A DNA stretch of 64,000 nt, from contig CADAND010000001.1 of assembly GCA_902789245.1 (NCBI GenBank), positions 1 to 64,000 of the forward strand. The letters are read 5' to 3'. Every line of letters starts with the position of its first letter. Positions within the stretch are counted from its first letter, which is position 1. Positions 1 through 7,552 of this stretch are shown in pieces. A program made the translations under genes and the position numbers. Below the pieces are notes generated by a model that was given only the letters and a program-made list of their open reading frames with translations, made no database searches and had not been told where the DNA came from. This stretch comes from an uncultured Bacteroidia bacterium (GTDB lineage Bacteria > Bacteroidota > Bacteroidia > Bacteroidales > UBA932).

Positions 1-187
<187 letters not shown>

Positions 188-278
188 TTGGAGTCAACCT
201 TGACACTCGCAGCTCGCGGTTCGTGCCACAAGGCAAGTCTTTTCGGACTTCCTTGTACTTATCATCCATTATTTATAC

Positions 279-352
279 AGGCTCGTAGCTCAGTTGGTTA
301 GAGCGCCACACTGATAATGTGGAGGTCCGCGGTTCAACTCCGCGCGGGCCTA
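279..352 (+). tRNA. tRNA-Ile (anticodon GAT)
   Basis: A complete cloverleaf can be folded. The acceptor stem AGGCTCG/CGGGCCT has one G-U pair. The D-arm is GCTC..GAGC, the anticodon arm carries GAT, and the T-arm CGCGG-TTCAACT-CCGCG is perfect. The discriminator base is A at 352 and CCA is not encoded. Its place after 16S is the usual one for a spacer tRNA. Confidence 0.96.
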
Positions 353-356
353 CAAA

Positions 357-394
357 AGCGGAACAACTGTACATCGCAGCTGTTTCGCTTTTTT
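357..394 (+). terminator. Intrinsic terminator between tRNA-Ile and tRNA-Ala
   Basis: The arms 357-369 and 377-389 pair over 13 positions with one A-C mismatch and one G-U. A T-rich tract (TTTTTTCTTTTT) follows directly. If it works, 16S-tRNA-Ile transcripts end here, before tRNA-Ala. That is not expected inside a conventional 16S-tRNA-tRNA-23S operon. Confidence 0.7.
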
Positions 395-402
395 CTTTTT
401 AC

Positions 403-475
403 GGGGGTATAGCTCAGCTGGTAGAGCACCTGCTTTGCAAGCAGGGGGTCGCCGGTTCGAATCCGACTATCTCCA
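403..475 (+). tRNA. tRNA-Ala (anticodon TGC)
   Basis: The acceptor stem GGGGGTA/TATCTCC pairs with two G-U pairs. The D-arm is GCTC..GAGC and the anticodon arm CCTGC-TTTGCAA-GCAGG carries TGC. The T-arm GCCGG-TTCGAAT-CCGAC has one C-A mismatch (position 50:64), unusual for a rrn-linked tRNA-Ala. The discriminator is A and CCA is not encoded. The last 14 nt of the gene plus flank recur downstream in inverted orientation. Confidence 0.92.
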
Positions 476-483
476 CAAAATTT

Positions 484-510
484 GGTCATCGCTTCGCGGT
501 GACCTTTTTT
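484..510 (+). terminator. Intrinsic terminator after tRNA-Ala
   Basis: GGTCATCGC-TTC-GCGGTGACC forms a 9-bp stem (one T-G pair) followed by TTTTTT at 505-510. It lies 8 nt after the tRNA-Ala end and should stop transcription before the chromate transporter genes. It is nested in a longer inverted repeat (464-523). Confidence 0.8.
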
Positions 511-540
511 GTGGAGATAGTCGATGGCGCTTCCGCTTCA

Positions 541-558
541 CGGGGGAGGTTTCCCCCG
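541..558. repeat. G5/C5 hairpin between the tRNA-end repeats
   Basis: CGGGGGA-GGTT-TCCCCCG is a perfect 7-bp hairpin, followed by a smaller one, GGCC-TTC-GGCC. The design resembles the G6/C6 hairpin at 30482-30499. Nothing in 524-622 reads as a gene. Confidence 0.55.
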
Positions 559-644
559 ACACCCCCTCTGTCGGCCTTCGGCCTCCGATTCTATTGCTTC
601 GGCAATTCGCCGGGCTTTTTGCGTGGAGATAGTCGGAAATTATT

Positions 645-652
645 TAACTTTG
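645..652 (+). promoter_or_regulatory. -7 promoter box before the chromate transporter genes
   Basis: TAACTTTG fits the Bacteroidota TAnnTTTG -7 box. It ends 5 nt before the ATG at 658, so the predicted transcript would start at or next to the start codon. Confidence 0.6.
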
Positions 653-657
653 TGGAT

Positions 658-1206
658 ATGCAGCAGGTATCACTCTGGAGACTGTTTGGCGTATTCGCAA
701 AGGTGGGGACTTTCACCATCGGGGGCGGATATGCCATGCTGCCGCTGGTGGAGCAGGAACTGGTGAAGCGCGGCTGGATCAGCGAGGCGGATTTCGACGA
801 GCTGATCGTGCTGGCGCAGAGTGCACCGGGCCTGCTGGCCGTGAACATGGCCATCTTCACCGGCCATAAGATCCGGGGCCTGCGGGGCAGTATCGTGTCG
901 GCGCTCGGCGCCACGCTGCCTTCGCTGGTCATCATCCTGCTGATCGCCATGTTCTTCACCGAGTTCCAGGAGAATGAATACGTGCGCCGTTTCTTCCTGG
1001 GCGTTCGCCCGGCGGCTATTGCACTCATCCTCGTGCCGGCCATCCGCATGGCGAAGTCCGGCTGCAAGTCCTGGTGGACCTGGCTCATCGCCATCGCGTC
1101 CCTGCTGGGCGTCGCTTTCCTGCAGGTGTCGCCCATCTGGATTATCCTCGTGACCATCTCGGTGGCCGTGTCCGTTTCCCTGATCCTCCAAAAGAAACAA
1201 TCATGA
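658..1206 (+). CDS. Chromate transporter, N-terminal half protein
   Basis: This 182-residue hydrophobic protein matches the short (half-size) ChrA family. The hallmark FAKVGTFTIGGGYAMLPLVE lies at residues 13-32 and is followed by several membrane segments. The ATG at 658 is chosen because it gives a normal ChrA N-terminus; longer readings run back through the tRNA genes. The stop overlaps the next start by 4 nt (ATGA), so the two halves are translationally coupled and probably form a heterodimer in the inner membrane. The family exports chromate by proton/sulfate-linked antiport, but many homologues have unproven substrates. No Shine-Dalgarno sequence is visible, and the promoter box is only 5 nt upstream. 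Confidence 0.88.
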   Translation: MQQVSLWRLFGVFAKVGTFTIGGGYAMLPLVEQELVKRGWISEADFDELIVLAQSAPGLLAVNMAIFTGHKIRGLRGSIVSALGATLPSLVIILLIAMFFTEFQENEYVRRFFLGVRPAAIALILVPAIRMAKSGCKSWWTWLIAIASLLGVAFLQVSPIWIILVTISVAVSVSLILQKKQS

Positions 1207-1799
1207 TCGGACTGCTCGGCCAACTCTTCTTCACCTTCTTCTTCATCGGCCTGTTCAACTTCGGCGGCGGTGGAGCGATGCTGTCCCTGATCCAGGGGCA
1301 GGTGGTCACGGCGCACGGCTGGATCAGCCAGGAGATGTTCACGGACATCGTGGCCATCTCCCAGACCACGCCGGGCCCGATTGGCATCAACTGTGCCACG
1401 TATGTGGGCTATGAGGTGATGTACAACGCCGGCTTCGGCCAGCTGGCCGGGGTCTTCGGCTCCGTGTTGGCGACCTTCGCGGTGGTGCTGCCGTCCTTCC
1501 TCGTCTTCTTCCTGATCATTCGCGTTTTCAACCGCTTCCACGAGAGCCGCACCTTCGCGGACACGATGCGGGCGCTGCGCCCCGCCGTGGCCGGCCTGAT
1601 CGGCGCGGCGGCGCTGGTGCTGATGTTCCGCGTACAGTGGAACGGCCTGCAGCCGCAGCTGAGCCTGATCCGGGAGAGCTTCCCGAACTGGACTTCGTGG
1701 GTCATCTTCGCCGCGGCGCTTGCGCTCGGGCTGAGCAGGAAAGCCGGTCCGATCGCCGTGATCCTGGGCGCGGGTGTGGTCGGGCTCCTGATTTATTGA
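1203..1799 (+). CDS. Chromate transporter, second half protein
   Basis: This 198-residue membrane protein is paralogous to the preceding gene. It has the matching N-terminal signature FNFGGGGAMLSLIQ (about residues 18-31) and the segment SQTTPGPIGIN, typical of ChrA halves. About six hydrophobic stretches are visible. It starts inside the stop of the upstream gene, so the pair is one transcription unit. Function as half of a two-protein ChrA exporter is inferred from family and context; the substrate is unproven. Confidence 0.88.
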   Translation: MIGLLGQLFFTFFFIGLFNFGGGGAMLSLIQGQVVTAHGWISQEMFTDIVAISQTTPGPIGINCATYVGYEVMYNAGFGQLAGVFGSVLATFAVVLPSFLVFFLIIRVFNRFHESRTFADTMRALRPAVAGLIGAAALVLMFRVQWNGLQPQLSLIRESFPNWTSWVIFAAALALGLSRKAGPIAVILGAGVVGLLIY

Positions 1800-1827
1800 T
1801 AATTCTTATAAACCAATTATTCGTATC

Positions 1828-4800
1828 ATGAAGAAATTCCTCCTAATCCTTGCTTCCCTGGCCGCCGTGCTGCCGCTCCTGGCTGCGCCGGTGCAGGACG
1901 AGGCGCGTTTGCTCCGTTTCCCCGCCGTGGGTGGCGGAAAGATCGTTTTCTGCTACGCAGGCGACCTCTACAGCGTCGACATCAACGGCGGCGTCGCCGT
2001 CAAGCTGACCTCCGACGTCGGCTATGAGTGCTTCCCGAAGGTCTCGCCGGACGGCAAGACCGTCGCCTTCACGGCGCAGTACGACGGCAACACCGAGGTC
2101 TACACCATCCCGATCACGGGCGGTGAACCCAAGCGCCTGACCTACAGCGCCCTCGTGGGCCGCGACCAGGTGGGCGAGCGCATGGGTCCCAACAACATCG
2201 TCATGGGCTGGACGCCCGACGGCAAGAAGATCGTCTACCGCAGCAAGCAGTGGTGCTTCAGCGGCCTGCGCGCGCAGCTCTGCCTGGTGGATGCGGAAGG
2301 CGGCCTGCCCGAGTTCATCCCGACGACCGAGGGCGGCTTCTGCTCCTATTCGCCGGATGGCAAGAAGCTCGCGATGAACCGCATGTTCCGCGAATTCCGC
2401 ACCTGGAAGTACTACCGGGGCGGCCAGGCGGACGACATCTGGATCAACACCGTGGGCACGACCAAGCTCGAGAAGATCACGGACAACGACGCCCAGGACA
2501 TTTTCCCGATGTGGATCGGAAGCGAGATCTACTACCTCTCCGACCGCGACCGGACGATGAACCTCTTTGTCTATGACACGAAGAGCAAGCAGTCCCGCAA
2601 GGTGACGGACTTCACCGAATACGACTGCAAGTTCCCGGCCCACAGCGCCGACGGCTACGTGGTCTTCGAGAACGGCGGCTACATCTACAAGTACGACGTG
2701 CGCAAGGGTGCGGCCGAGAAAGTCACGGTCCAGCTGGCCTCCGACGACGTCTGGAGCCGCAGCGAGTACCGCAGCGACAACCTGTCCATCAGCGGCTACA
2801 GCCTCTCCCCGGACGGCAAGCGCGTGCTGATGGTCGCCCGCGGCGACATCTTCTCCCTGCCGGCCGAGAAAGGCCCCGTGGTGAACATTTCCCGCTCGCC
2901 GGGTGCACATGAGCGTGAGGCGGAATGGAGCCCGGACGGTTCCCGCATCGCCTGGTTCTCCGACGCCTCCGGCGAATACCAGATCTATACCGCTCCGGCT
3001 GACAACATGACCCAGGCCACCTGCCTGACCTCTTTCAAGGAGGGCTATCCGTCCAACCTCCAGTGGAGTCCGGACGGCAAGAAGCTCTACTTCTCCACCC
3101 TGCACTGGGATGTGTGCGAGCTGGACGTCGACACCAAGGCGGTCAGCCGCATCATCGTGGGCAAGGACGCGGCCATCCGCGCCTTCACCCTCTCGCCGGA
3201 CGGCGCCTGGGCGGCCTATACCACCGCGATGCCCAACTACATGAGCGCGCTCTACCTCTTCGACCTGAAGGCCCGCAAGAGCTACCAGGTCACGGACCGC
3301 TGGTACCCGGCCGGGCAGCCGCTCTTCTCGCGGGACGGCAAGTACCTCTTCTTCACCTCCTCGCGTGAGCTGCGTTCGCAGTACTCGGATGTGGAGTGGA
3401 ACGCTTCCTACAGCCTCTCCGACTACGTGTTTATCCTCCCGCTGGAGAAGGCCACGCCGAACCCGCTGACGCTGGGCAATGATGAGTATGAGATTCCGGG
3501 TCAAGCCCGGAATGACTCCAAAGGGCCGGCGAATGACGGAAAAGGCAAGCCGGCTAATGACGGAAAGGGCAAAGCTGCACCGGATGCCGGGAAGGTGACG
3601 ACCCGGGTTGACACTGACGGTCTCGCGCAGCGCGCGACGGCGCTCCCGCTGCAGGCCGGCCGCTACCGCCTGATCCTCGCCGACGGCGACAAGCTGTACT
3701 ACAGTTCGTTCGGCGGCCCCGGCGGCCGTGGCAATGCGTCCGTCAAGACCTTCGACCTCAAGACCCTGCAGACGGGAGACGGTCCCGCCGACATGCCGCT
3801 GGTCCTGACGCCCGACGCCAAGAAGGCGCTGGTGCGCAGCGAGGGCAAGTACAAGGTCGTCGCATTCGGCGGCCCTGCCCGCGGCGGCGCGGCCGTGCCG
3901 ACCGACGAGATCGACATGATCGTCGACCACGAGGCCGAATGGGCCCAGATTTACGATGAGAGCTGGCGCATCACGCGCGACAATTTCTATGTGGAGAACA
4001 TGCACGGCGTGGATTGGGATCACATGCGCACCAAATATGGCCAGATGCTGCCCTACGTCAAGCACCGCGACGACCTGACCTACCTGATCGGCGAACTGAT
4101 CGGCGAGCTGAATATCGGTCACGCCTATATCACCTCCGGCGAGAAGAAGGATATCCCGCGCATTGCGACGGGCCTGCTCGGCGCGCAGTACAGCAAGGAC
4201 AAGGGTACGGGCGCCTTCAAGATCGAAAAGATCTTCCGCGGTGCCGACTGGGACGCCTCGCTCCGCTGCCCGCTCCGCACGCCGGGCGTTGACGCCCAGG
4301 TGGGCGAGTACATCGTGGAGGTCAACGGCACGCCCGCGAAGGATCTGCTGGATCCGGGCCAGGCCCTGGTGGGCAAAGCCGGCAAGACCGTCTCCCTGAA
4401 GATCGCTTCCAGCGCCTCTGGCAAGAACGCCCGCACCGTGTATGTCAAGCCCGTCGCGGACGAGGCCAACCTCGCCTATTACGAATGGGTGCAGACCAAC
4501 ATCGAGAAGGTGGACAGGCTCTCCGGCGGAGAGATCGGCTACATCCACATCCCCGACATGAGCACCGAGGGCCTGGATATGTTCACCAAGCTCTTCTACA
4601 CGCAGCTGGACAAGAAGGCCCTCATCGTGGATGACCGCATGAACGGCGGCGGCAACGTCTCGCCGATGATCCTGGAGCGTCTCCAGCGCGAGGTGTACCG
4701 GGTCAACATGTACCGCAACGGCGGCAACCAGCCGGTCCCGAACGAGGCCTTCTACGGCCCGAAGGTCTGCCTGATCGACAAGTATTCCTCCTCCGACGGC

Positions 4801-5130
4801 GACCTCTTCCCGTACGGCTTCCGCCAGCTGGGCCTGGGCAAGCTGATCGGCACCCGCTCCTGGGGCGGCATCGTGGGCATCACCAGCTCCCGCCAGTTCG
4901 TGGACGGGCAGGACATGCGCACGCCGTTCTTCACCTCCTATTCCACGGACGGTGAGTGGATCATCGAGGGCCACGGCGTCGATCCGGACATCGTGGTGGA
5001 CATCAACCCCTTCGAGGACTGGCTCGGCAAGGACGCCCAGCTCGAGAAGGCGGTCGAATACCTGAAGGGCGAGCTGAAGAACTACAAGCCGCTGCCCGGC
5101 ACCCCCGCCGCACCCGACAAAAGCAAATAA
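1828..5130 (+). CDS. Tricorn-like S41 peptidase with WD40-like beta-propeller
   Basis: This is a 1100-residue protein with a signal peptide (MKKFLLILASLAAVLPLLAA). Residues 30-540 carry many PD40/WD40-like repeats with the SPDGK motif. A PDZ-like segment lies around 790-890 and a C-terminal S41 protease domain around 900-1070. The likely nucleophile is in SSSDGD at residues 987-992, and GTRSWGG follows. The arrangement is that of tricorn-related peptidases, which degrade peptides; here it should be periplasmic or surface-exposed. Residues 555-580 (EIPGQARND and then Lys/Gly/Asn-rich repeats) do not belong to the family. They are encoded by a palindrome plus a 24-bp tandem repeat inserted in frame between the propeller parts. 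Confidence 0.92.
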   Translation: MKKFLLILASLAAVLPLLAAPVQDEARLLRFPAVGGGKIVFCYAGDLYSVDINGGVAVKLTSDVGYECFPKVSPDGKTVAFTAQYDGNTEVYTIPITGGEPKRLTYSALVGRDQVGERMGPNNIVMGWTPDGKKIVYRSKQWCFSGLRAQLCLVDAEGGLPEFIPTTEGGFCSYSPDGKKLAMNRMFREFRTWKYYRGGQADDIWINTVGTTKLEKITDNDAQDIFPMWIGSEIYYLSDRDRTMNLFVYDTKSKQSRKVTDFTEYDCKFPAHSADGYVVFENGGYIYKYDVRKGAAEKVTVQLASDDVWSRSEYRSDNLSISGYSLSPDGKRVLMVARGDIFSLPAEKGPVVNISRSPGAHEREAEWSPDGSRIAWFSDASGEYQIYTAPADNMTQATCLTSFKEGYPSNLQWSPDGKKLYFSTLHWDVCELDVDTKAVSRIIVGKDAAIRAFTLSPDGAWAAYTTAMPNYMSALYLFDLKARKSYQVTDRWYPAGQPLFSRDGKYLFFTSSRELRSQYSDVEWNASYSLSDYVFILPLEKATPNPLTLGNDEYEIPGQARNDSKGPANDGKGKPANDGKGKAAPDAGKVTTRVDTDGLAQRATALPLQAGRYRLILADGDKLYYSSFGGPGGRGNASVKTFDLKTLQTGDGPADMPLVLTPDAKKALVRSEGKYKVVAFGGPARGGAAVPTDEIDMIVDHEAEWAQIYDESWRITRDNFYVENMHGVDWDHMRTKYGQMLPYVKHRDDLTYLIGELIGELNIGHAYITSGEKKDIPRIATGLLGAQYSKDKGTGAFKIEKIFRGADWDASLRCPLRTPGVDAQVGEYIVEVNGTPAKDLLDPGQALVGKAGKTVSLKIASSASGKNARTVYVKPVADEANLAYYEWVQTNIEKVDRLSGGEIGYIHIPDMSTEGLDMFTKLFYTQLDKKALIVDDRMNGGGNVSPMILERLQREVYRVNMYRNGGNQPVPNEAFYGPKVCLIDKYSSSDGDLFPYGFRQLGLGKLIGTRSWGGIVGITSSRQFVDGQDMRTPFFTSYSTDGEWIIEGHGVDPDIVVDINPFEDWLGKDAQLEKAVEYLKGELKNYKPLPGTPAAPDKSK
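3490..3572. repeat. Intragenic palindromic element with 24-bp tandem tail
   Basis: ATTCCGGG and CCCGGAAT (3493-3513) form an 8-bp stem with a 5-nt loop in the frame GAT-[stem]-ATGAC. Two 24-nt units follow at 3525-3548 and 3549-3572, 22 of 24 identical, each containing AATGACGGAAA. The whole is in frame with the tricorn-like protease and adds a hydrophilic linker. The same palindrome, opposite orientation, lies in mutY at 18131-18151. Confidence 0.85.
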
Positions 5131-5152
5131 GACAAATACTTAAACTTTTTGT

Positions 5153-5160
5153 TATATTTG
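5153..5160 (+). promoter_or_regulatory. -7 promoter box of the AraC-type regulator
   Basis: TATATTTG ends 7 nt before the ATG at 5168. The spacing predicts a leaderless or nearly leaderless transcript. Confidence 0.55.
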
Positions 5161-5167
5161 TAACTTG

Positions 5168-6322
5168 ATGGGAAAGTATTTACGATATAGGTCCACCTTG
5201 CTCTTCTGCCTCATTCTTACGACGATGGTAGGTTTGAGCCTGTGGCTGTCCCGTTACATTCCCGAAGACTATTTCGACAAGGTCCTTACTCCCATCCTGG
5301 TCATATGCTCTTCCACGATCTCCCTGATCGGTGCGTGGATTGTTTTCCGGCATCTCGAGGGGTATCGCTTCCGCAAGATGTGGGGCTATGCGCTCCTGAC
5401 CTGGGGCATCCTGGACGGGGTCTATGCTATTCTCTGGCTGGCTGTTCCGGCGCACGCGATGAATATGGGCGCCTACCAGCTGACCACGTTCGAACTCCTG
5501 CTGGGCAACCTGCTGGGCTGGACGCTTCTGCTCTATCCGACAGAAATCCTCCGGCCCGGCTGGTTGACCGCCAGGCGGGCGCTGATACAGCTCCTGCCAT
5601 TGATTGCCGTGGCGGCGCTCGACTATGCCGTACCCTTCAACCTGCAACCCGTCATCACCCTGTATCCCTTCATCCTCCTCGCGCTCCTGATCCATCATGT
5701 CCGTGTTTACAGCGTGTGGTGCGAAGACAATTTCTCCTCGCTCGAAGATATCGATGTGCAGTGGATCGTGCGCTACCTGTACATGGTGGTCCTGGTGGGC
5801 GTCGTCTATATGTTCTTGTGCCTGACGCATGGCCATACCCGAGGATTCACCCAGCAGTGGCTGGTGATTCTCCTGCTGGGGTACGGCACCGACCAGATCC
5901 TTTTCCGTCGCGATCCGTGGGTGATCCTGAACAAAGCGGAGCATGAGGACGAGCCTGCCGTGAACCTGGGTGAGGCCGGCCTCTCCCAGGAGATGTCCGC
6001 CGTTTATCGAGATGCGCTTGTGCGCTGGATGACGCAGGGGAAGCCCTACCAGAATATGGACTTTAAACTCCTGGATCTCCGTCGCGTCCTGCCGCTGGAC
6101 AGAGACGGCCTCTCGCAGTTCATCCACGACGAGTTTGGCTGTAATTTCTACCATTTCGTCAACGGCTATCGGGTAGAGGAGGCGAAGCGCCTGATGAAAG
6201 CGAAGCCCGATATGAAGATCCTGGACATTTCCCTCCGCTGCGGCTTTTCCTCTCCCTCGGTTTTCTCCCGCGTTTTCACCAGCTTCACGGGAGTCACGCC
6301 CAGCGAATGGAATAAGCTTTGA
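5168..6322 (+). CDS. Membrane-anchored AraC-family transcriptional regulator
   Basis: This 384-residue protein has about seven hydrophobic segments in residues 8-235 and a cytoplasmic AraC-type helix-turn-helix at the C-terminus (about 285-384). The second helix-turn-helix, with ILDISLRCGFSSPSVFSRVF, is well conserved. The ATG at 5168 is chosen over an upstream TTG because the TTG directly follows the promoter box. The design (membrane sensor plus AraC domain) is seen in Bacteroidota and suggests DNA binding at the membrane in response to an envelope or small-molecule signal. No target site can be named. It is a single-gene unit; the next gene is convergent. Confidence 0.85.
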   Translation: MGKYLRYRSTLLFCLILTTMVGLSLWLSRYIPEDYFDKVLTPILVICSSTISLIGAWIVFRHLEGYRFRKMWGYALLTWGILDGVYAILWLAVPAHAMNMGAYQLTTFELLLGNLLGWTLLLYPTEILRPGWLTARRALIQLLPLIAVAALDYAVPFNLQPVITLYPFILLALLIHHVRVYSVWCEDNFSSLEDIDVQWIVRYLYMVVLVGVVYMFLCLTHGHTRGFTQQWLVILLLGYGTDQILFRRDPWVILNKAEHEDEPAVNLGEAGLSQEMSAVYRDALVRWMTQGKPYQNMDFKLLDLRRVLPLDRDGLSQFIHDEFGCNFYHFVNGYRVEEAKRLMKAKPDMKILDISLRCGFSSPSVFSRVFTSFTGVTPSEWNKL

Positions 6323-6328
6323 CAGGAT

Positions 6329-7552
6329 TTATTTTTTGCGAAGCCAGAGCTCGGGATTCTCGGGCTCTTTTTCTTTCCAGACCTCGAAGTGCAGCTCGTT
6401 CTGACCGTCGATCGTGTCGATGCGGCCGAGCGTCTGGCCGGTTTTGACCTTGTCGCCGGACTTGACGTCCACATGGCCCAGCTTGCAGTAGAAAGTGAAG
6501 TAGGCGCCGTGCTGGACCAGGATGCATCGACCGTAGCCGGGCATCACGATGACCCGCTTGACTTCGCCGTCGAAGACGGCCTTGACTTCGGCGTCGGGCG
6601 AGAGCCCGATGTTGACGCCGTTGTTCGCCGGCATCACGAGGGTCGTGTAGACCGGGTGGTTGTGCTTGCCGAAGGTCTCCACGACCGGGCCGTCCGCCGG
6701 CCAGGGGAGTTTCCCCTTGTTGTTGGCGAACTCGCCGGAGAGTTTGATGTCCACCGCCTGGCTGTTCGTGACCGTCTTGCGGTTGCTGCCCTGCTGGGCG
6801 GCTTTCTCCTTCTTGCGGGCCTCTTCGACCGCCTGCGCGATGATGCGCTCGATTTCGCGGTTGAGGGCTTCCACCTGCTTGCGCTTGGTGTTGAGTTCTT
6901 TCTGGTAGCGGCTCTTGTCCTTCTGCAGGTCGGCGACCAGACGGTCGGAGCGCAGTTCCTCCTGCCGCAGCGACTGGAGATCCTGCTCGCGCGCCTTCCG
7001 GACGGCTTCAGCCTCCGCGCGCAGCGTTTTCAGCCGGGCCAGGTCGTCTTCCAGGGCGCTGCGCGTCTCCTGGAGCCGGCGCGCCTGGGTGTTCATGGTG
7101 CCGGAGAGGTCGCGCAGGTAGGCGTAGCGGCGCGAGGCCTGTCCGAGATTCTTGCTGGACAGCAGATAGGTATACCAGATGCGTGCGTCGCGGTTCTTGT
7201 AGGCGTTCCGGACGAGCTTGCGGTAGTAGCTTTCCATCGTCTCCAGCCGCTCGCGCAGCCGCTTCGCCGCCTGCTGCCGGACGGCGATGGTGTCCGACAG
7301 CGCGCGGATCTCGCGTTCGCTCTCGGCCACCAGCTCGCGGCGCGTGGCCACTTGCTTACGGACGAGCTTGAGCTCGGTCATGGCGTTCTTGCTCTTGGAG
7401 GAGTTCTCCTTGAGCTGCTGCTCCAGCTGGGCGATTTCCTTGCGCAGCGCGTCGCGTCGCGATTCCTGCCTGGCCGTGTCCTGGGCCTGCAGACCGGTGC
7501 CTGACAGCAGCAGGACGGCGAGTGCCGTCAGTATGCGCAGGGCCCTCGTCAT
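6329..7552 (-). CDS. EnvC-like protein: coiled coil plus degenerate LytM (M23) domain
   Basis: This 407-residue exported protein has a signal peptide (to about residue 24), a long coiled coil (about 25-250) and a C-terminal LytM/M23 fold (about 295-400). Active LytM enzymes use HxxxD and HxH zinc ligands. Here the first motif reads NNGVNIG and the second NELHFEVW, so several ligands are missing. As with EnvC, it probably activates a cell-wall amidase instead of cutting peptidoglycan itself. The start overlaps the stop of the TPR gene by 4 nt, so the two are co-transcribed and may act together in cell separation. The catalytic loss is read directly; the amidase-activator role is inferred. Confidence 0.85.
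   Translation of the reverse strand: MTRALRILTALAVLLLSGTGLQAQDTARQESRRDALRKEIAQLEQQLKENSSKSKNAMTELKLVRKQVATRRELVAESEREIRALSDTIAVRQQAAKRLRERLETMESYYRKLVRNAYKNRDARIWYTYLLSSKNLGQASRRYAYLRDLSGTMNTQARRLQETRSALEDDLARLKTLRAEAEAVRKAREQDLQSLRQEELRSDRLVADLQKDKSRYQKELNTKRKQVEALNREIERIIAQAVEEARKKEKAAQQGSNRKTVTNSQAVDIKLSGEFANNKGKLPWPADGPVVETFGKHNHPVYTTLVMPANNGVNIGLSPDAEVKAVFDGEVKRVIVMPGYGRCILVQHGAYFTFYCKLGHVDVKSGDKVKTGQTLGRIDTIDGQNELHFEVWKEKEPENPELWLRKK

Larger units (their letters stand above)
464..636. repeat. tRNA-Ala 3'-end repeat: one sense copy and two inverted copies
   Basis: The tRNA-Ala end (464-480, CGACTATCTCCACAAAA) is matched by its exact reverse complement at 507-523, giving a 17-bp stem around the terminator hairpin. 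The 14-nt core GTGGAGATAGTCGG appears again at 623-636. The two inverted copies are direct repeats of each other and bracket about 100 bp of GC-rich hairpin-forming DNA. This looks like remodelling of the tRNA 3' flank by a repeat or mobile element, but no integrase is nearby. Confidence 0.75.

Noticed and set aside
319..657. N-terminal extension of the chromate transporter frame
   Set aside because: The open frame runs back through both tRNA genes and a terminator. The conserved protein starts at 658.
3525..3572. CRISPR-like repeat
   Set aside because: There are only two adjoining 24-nt units without spacers, inside a gene. No cas gene or array was seen anywhere in the window.
1843..4974. 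Very long antisense reading frame opposite the tricorn-like protease (over 1000 codons)
   Set aside because: It lies fully opposite a clear family member. Its low-complexity, Val/Ala/Leu/Asp-rich sequence is what results from reading a GC-rich gene on the other strand. Similar shadows lie opposite the DUF2723 and RND pump genes.
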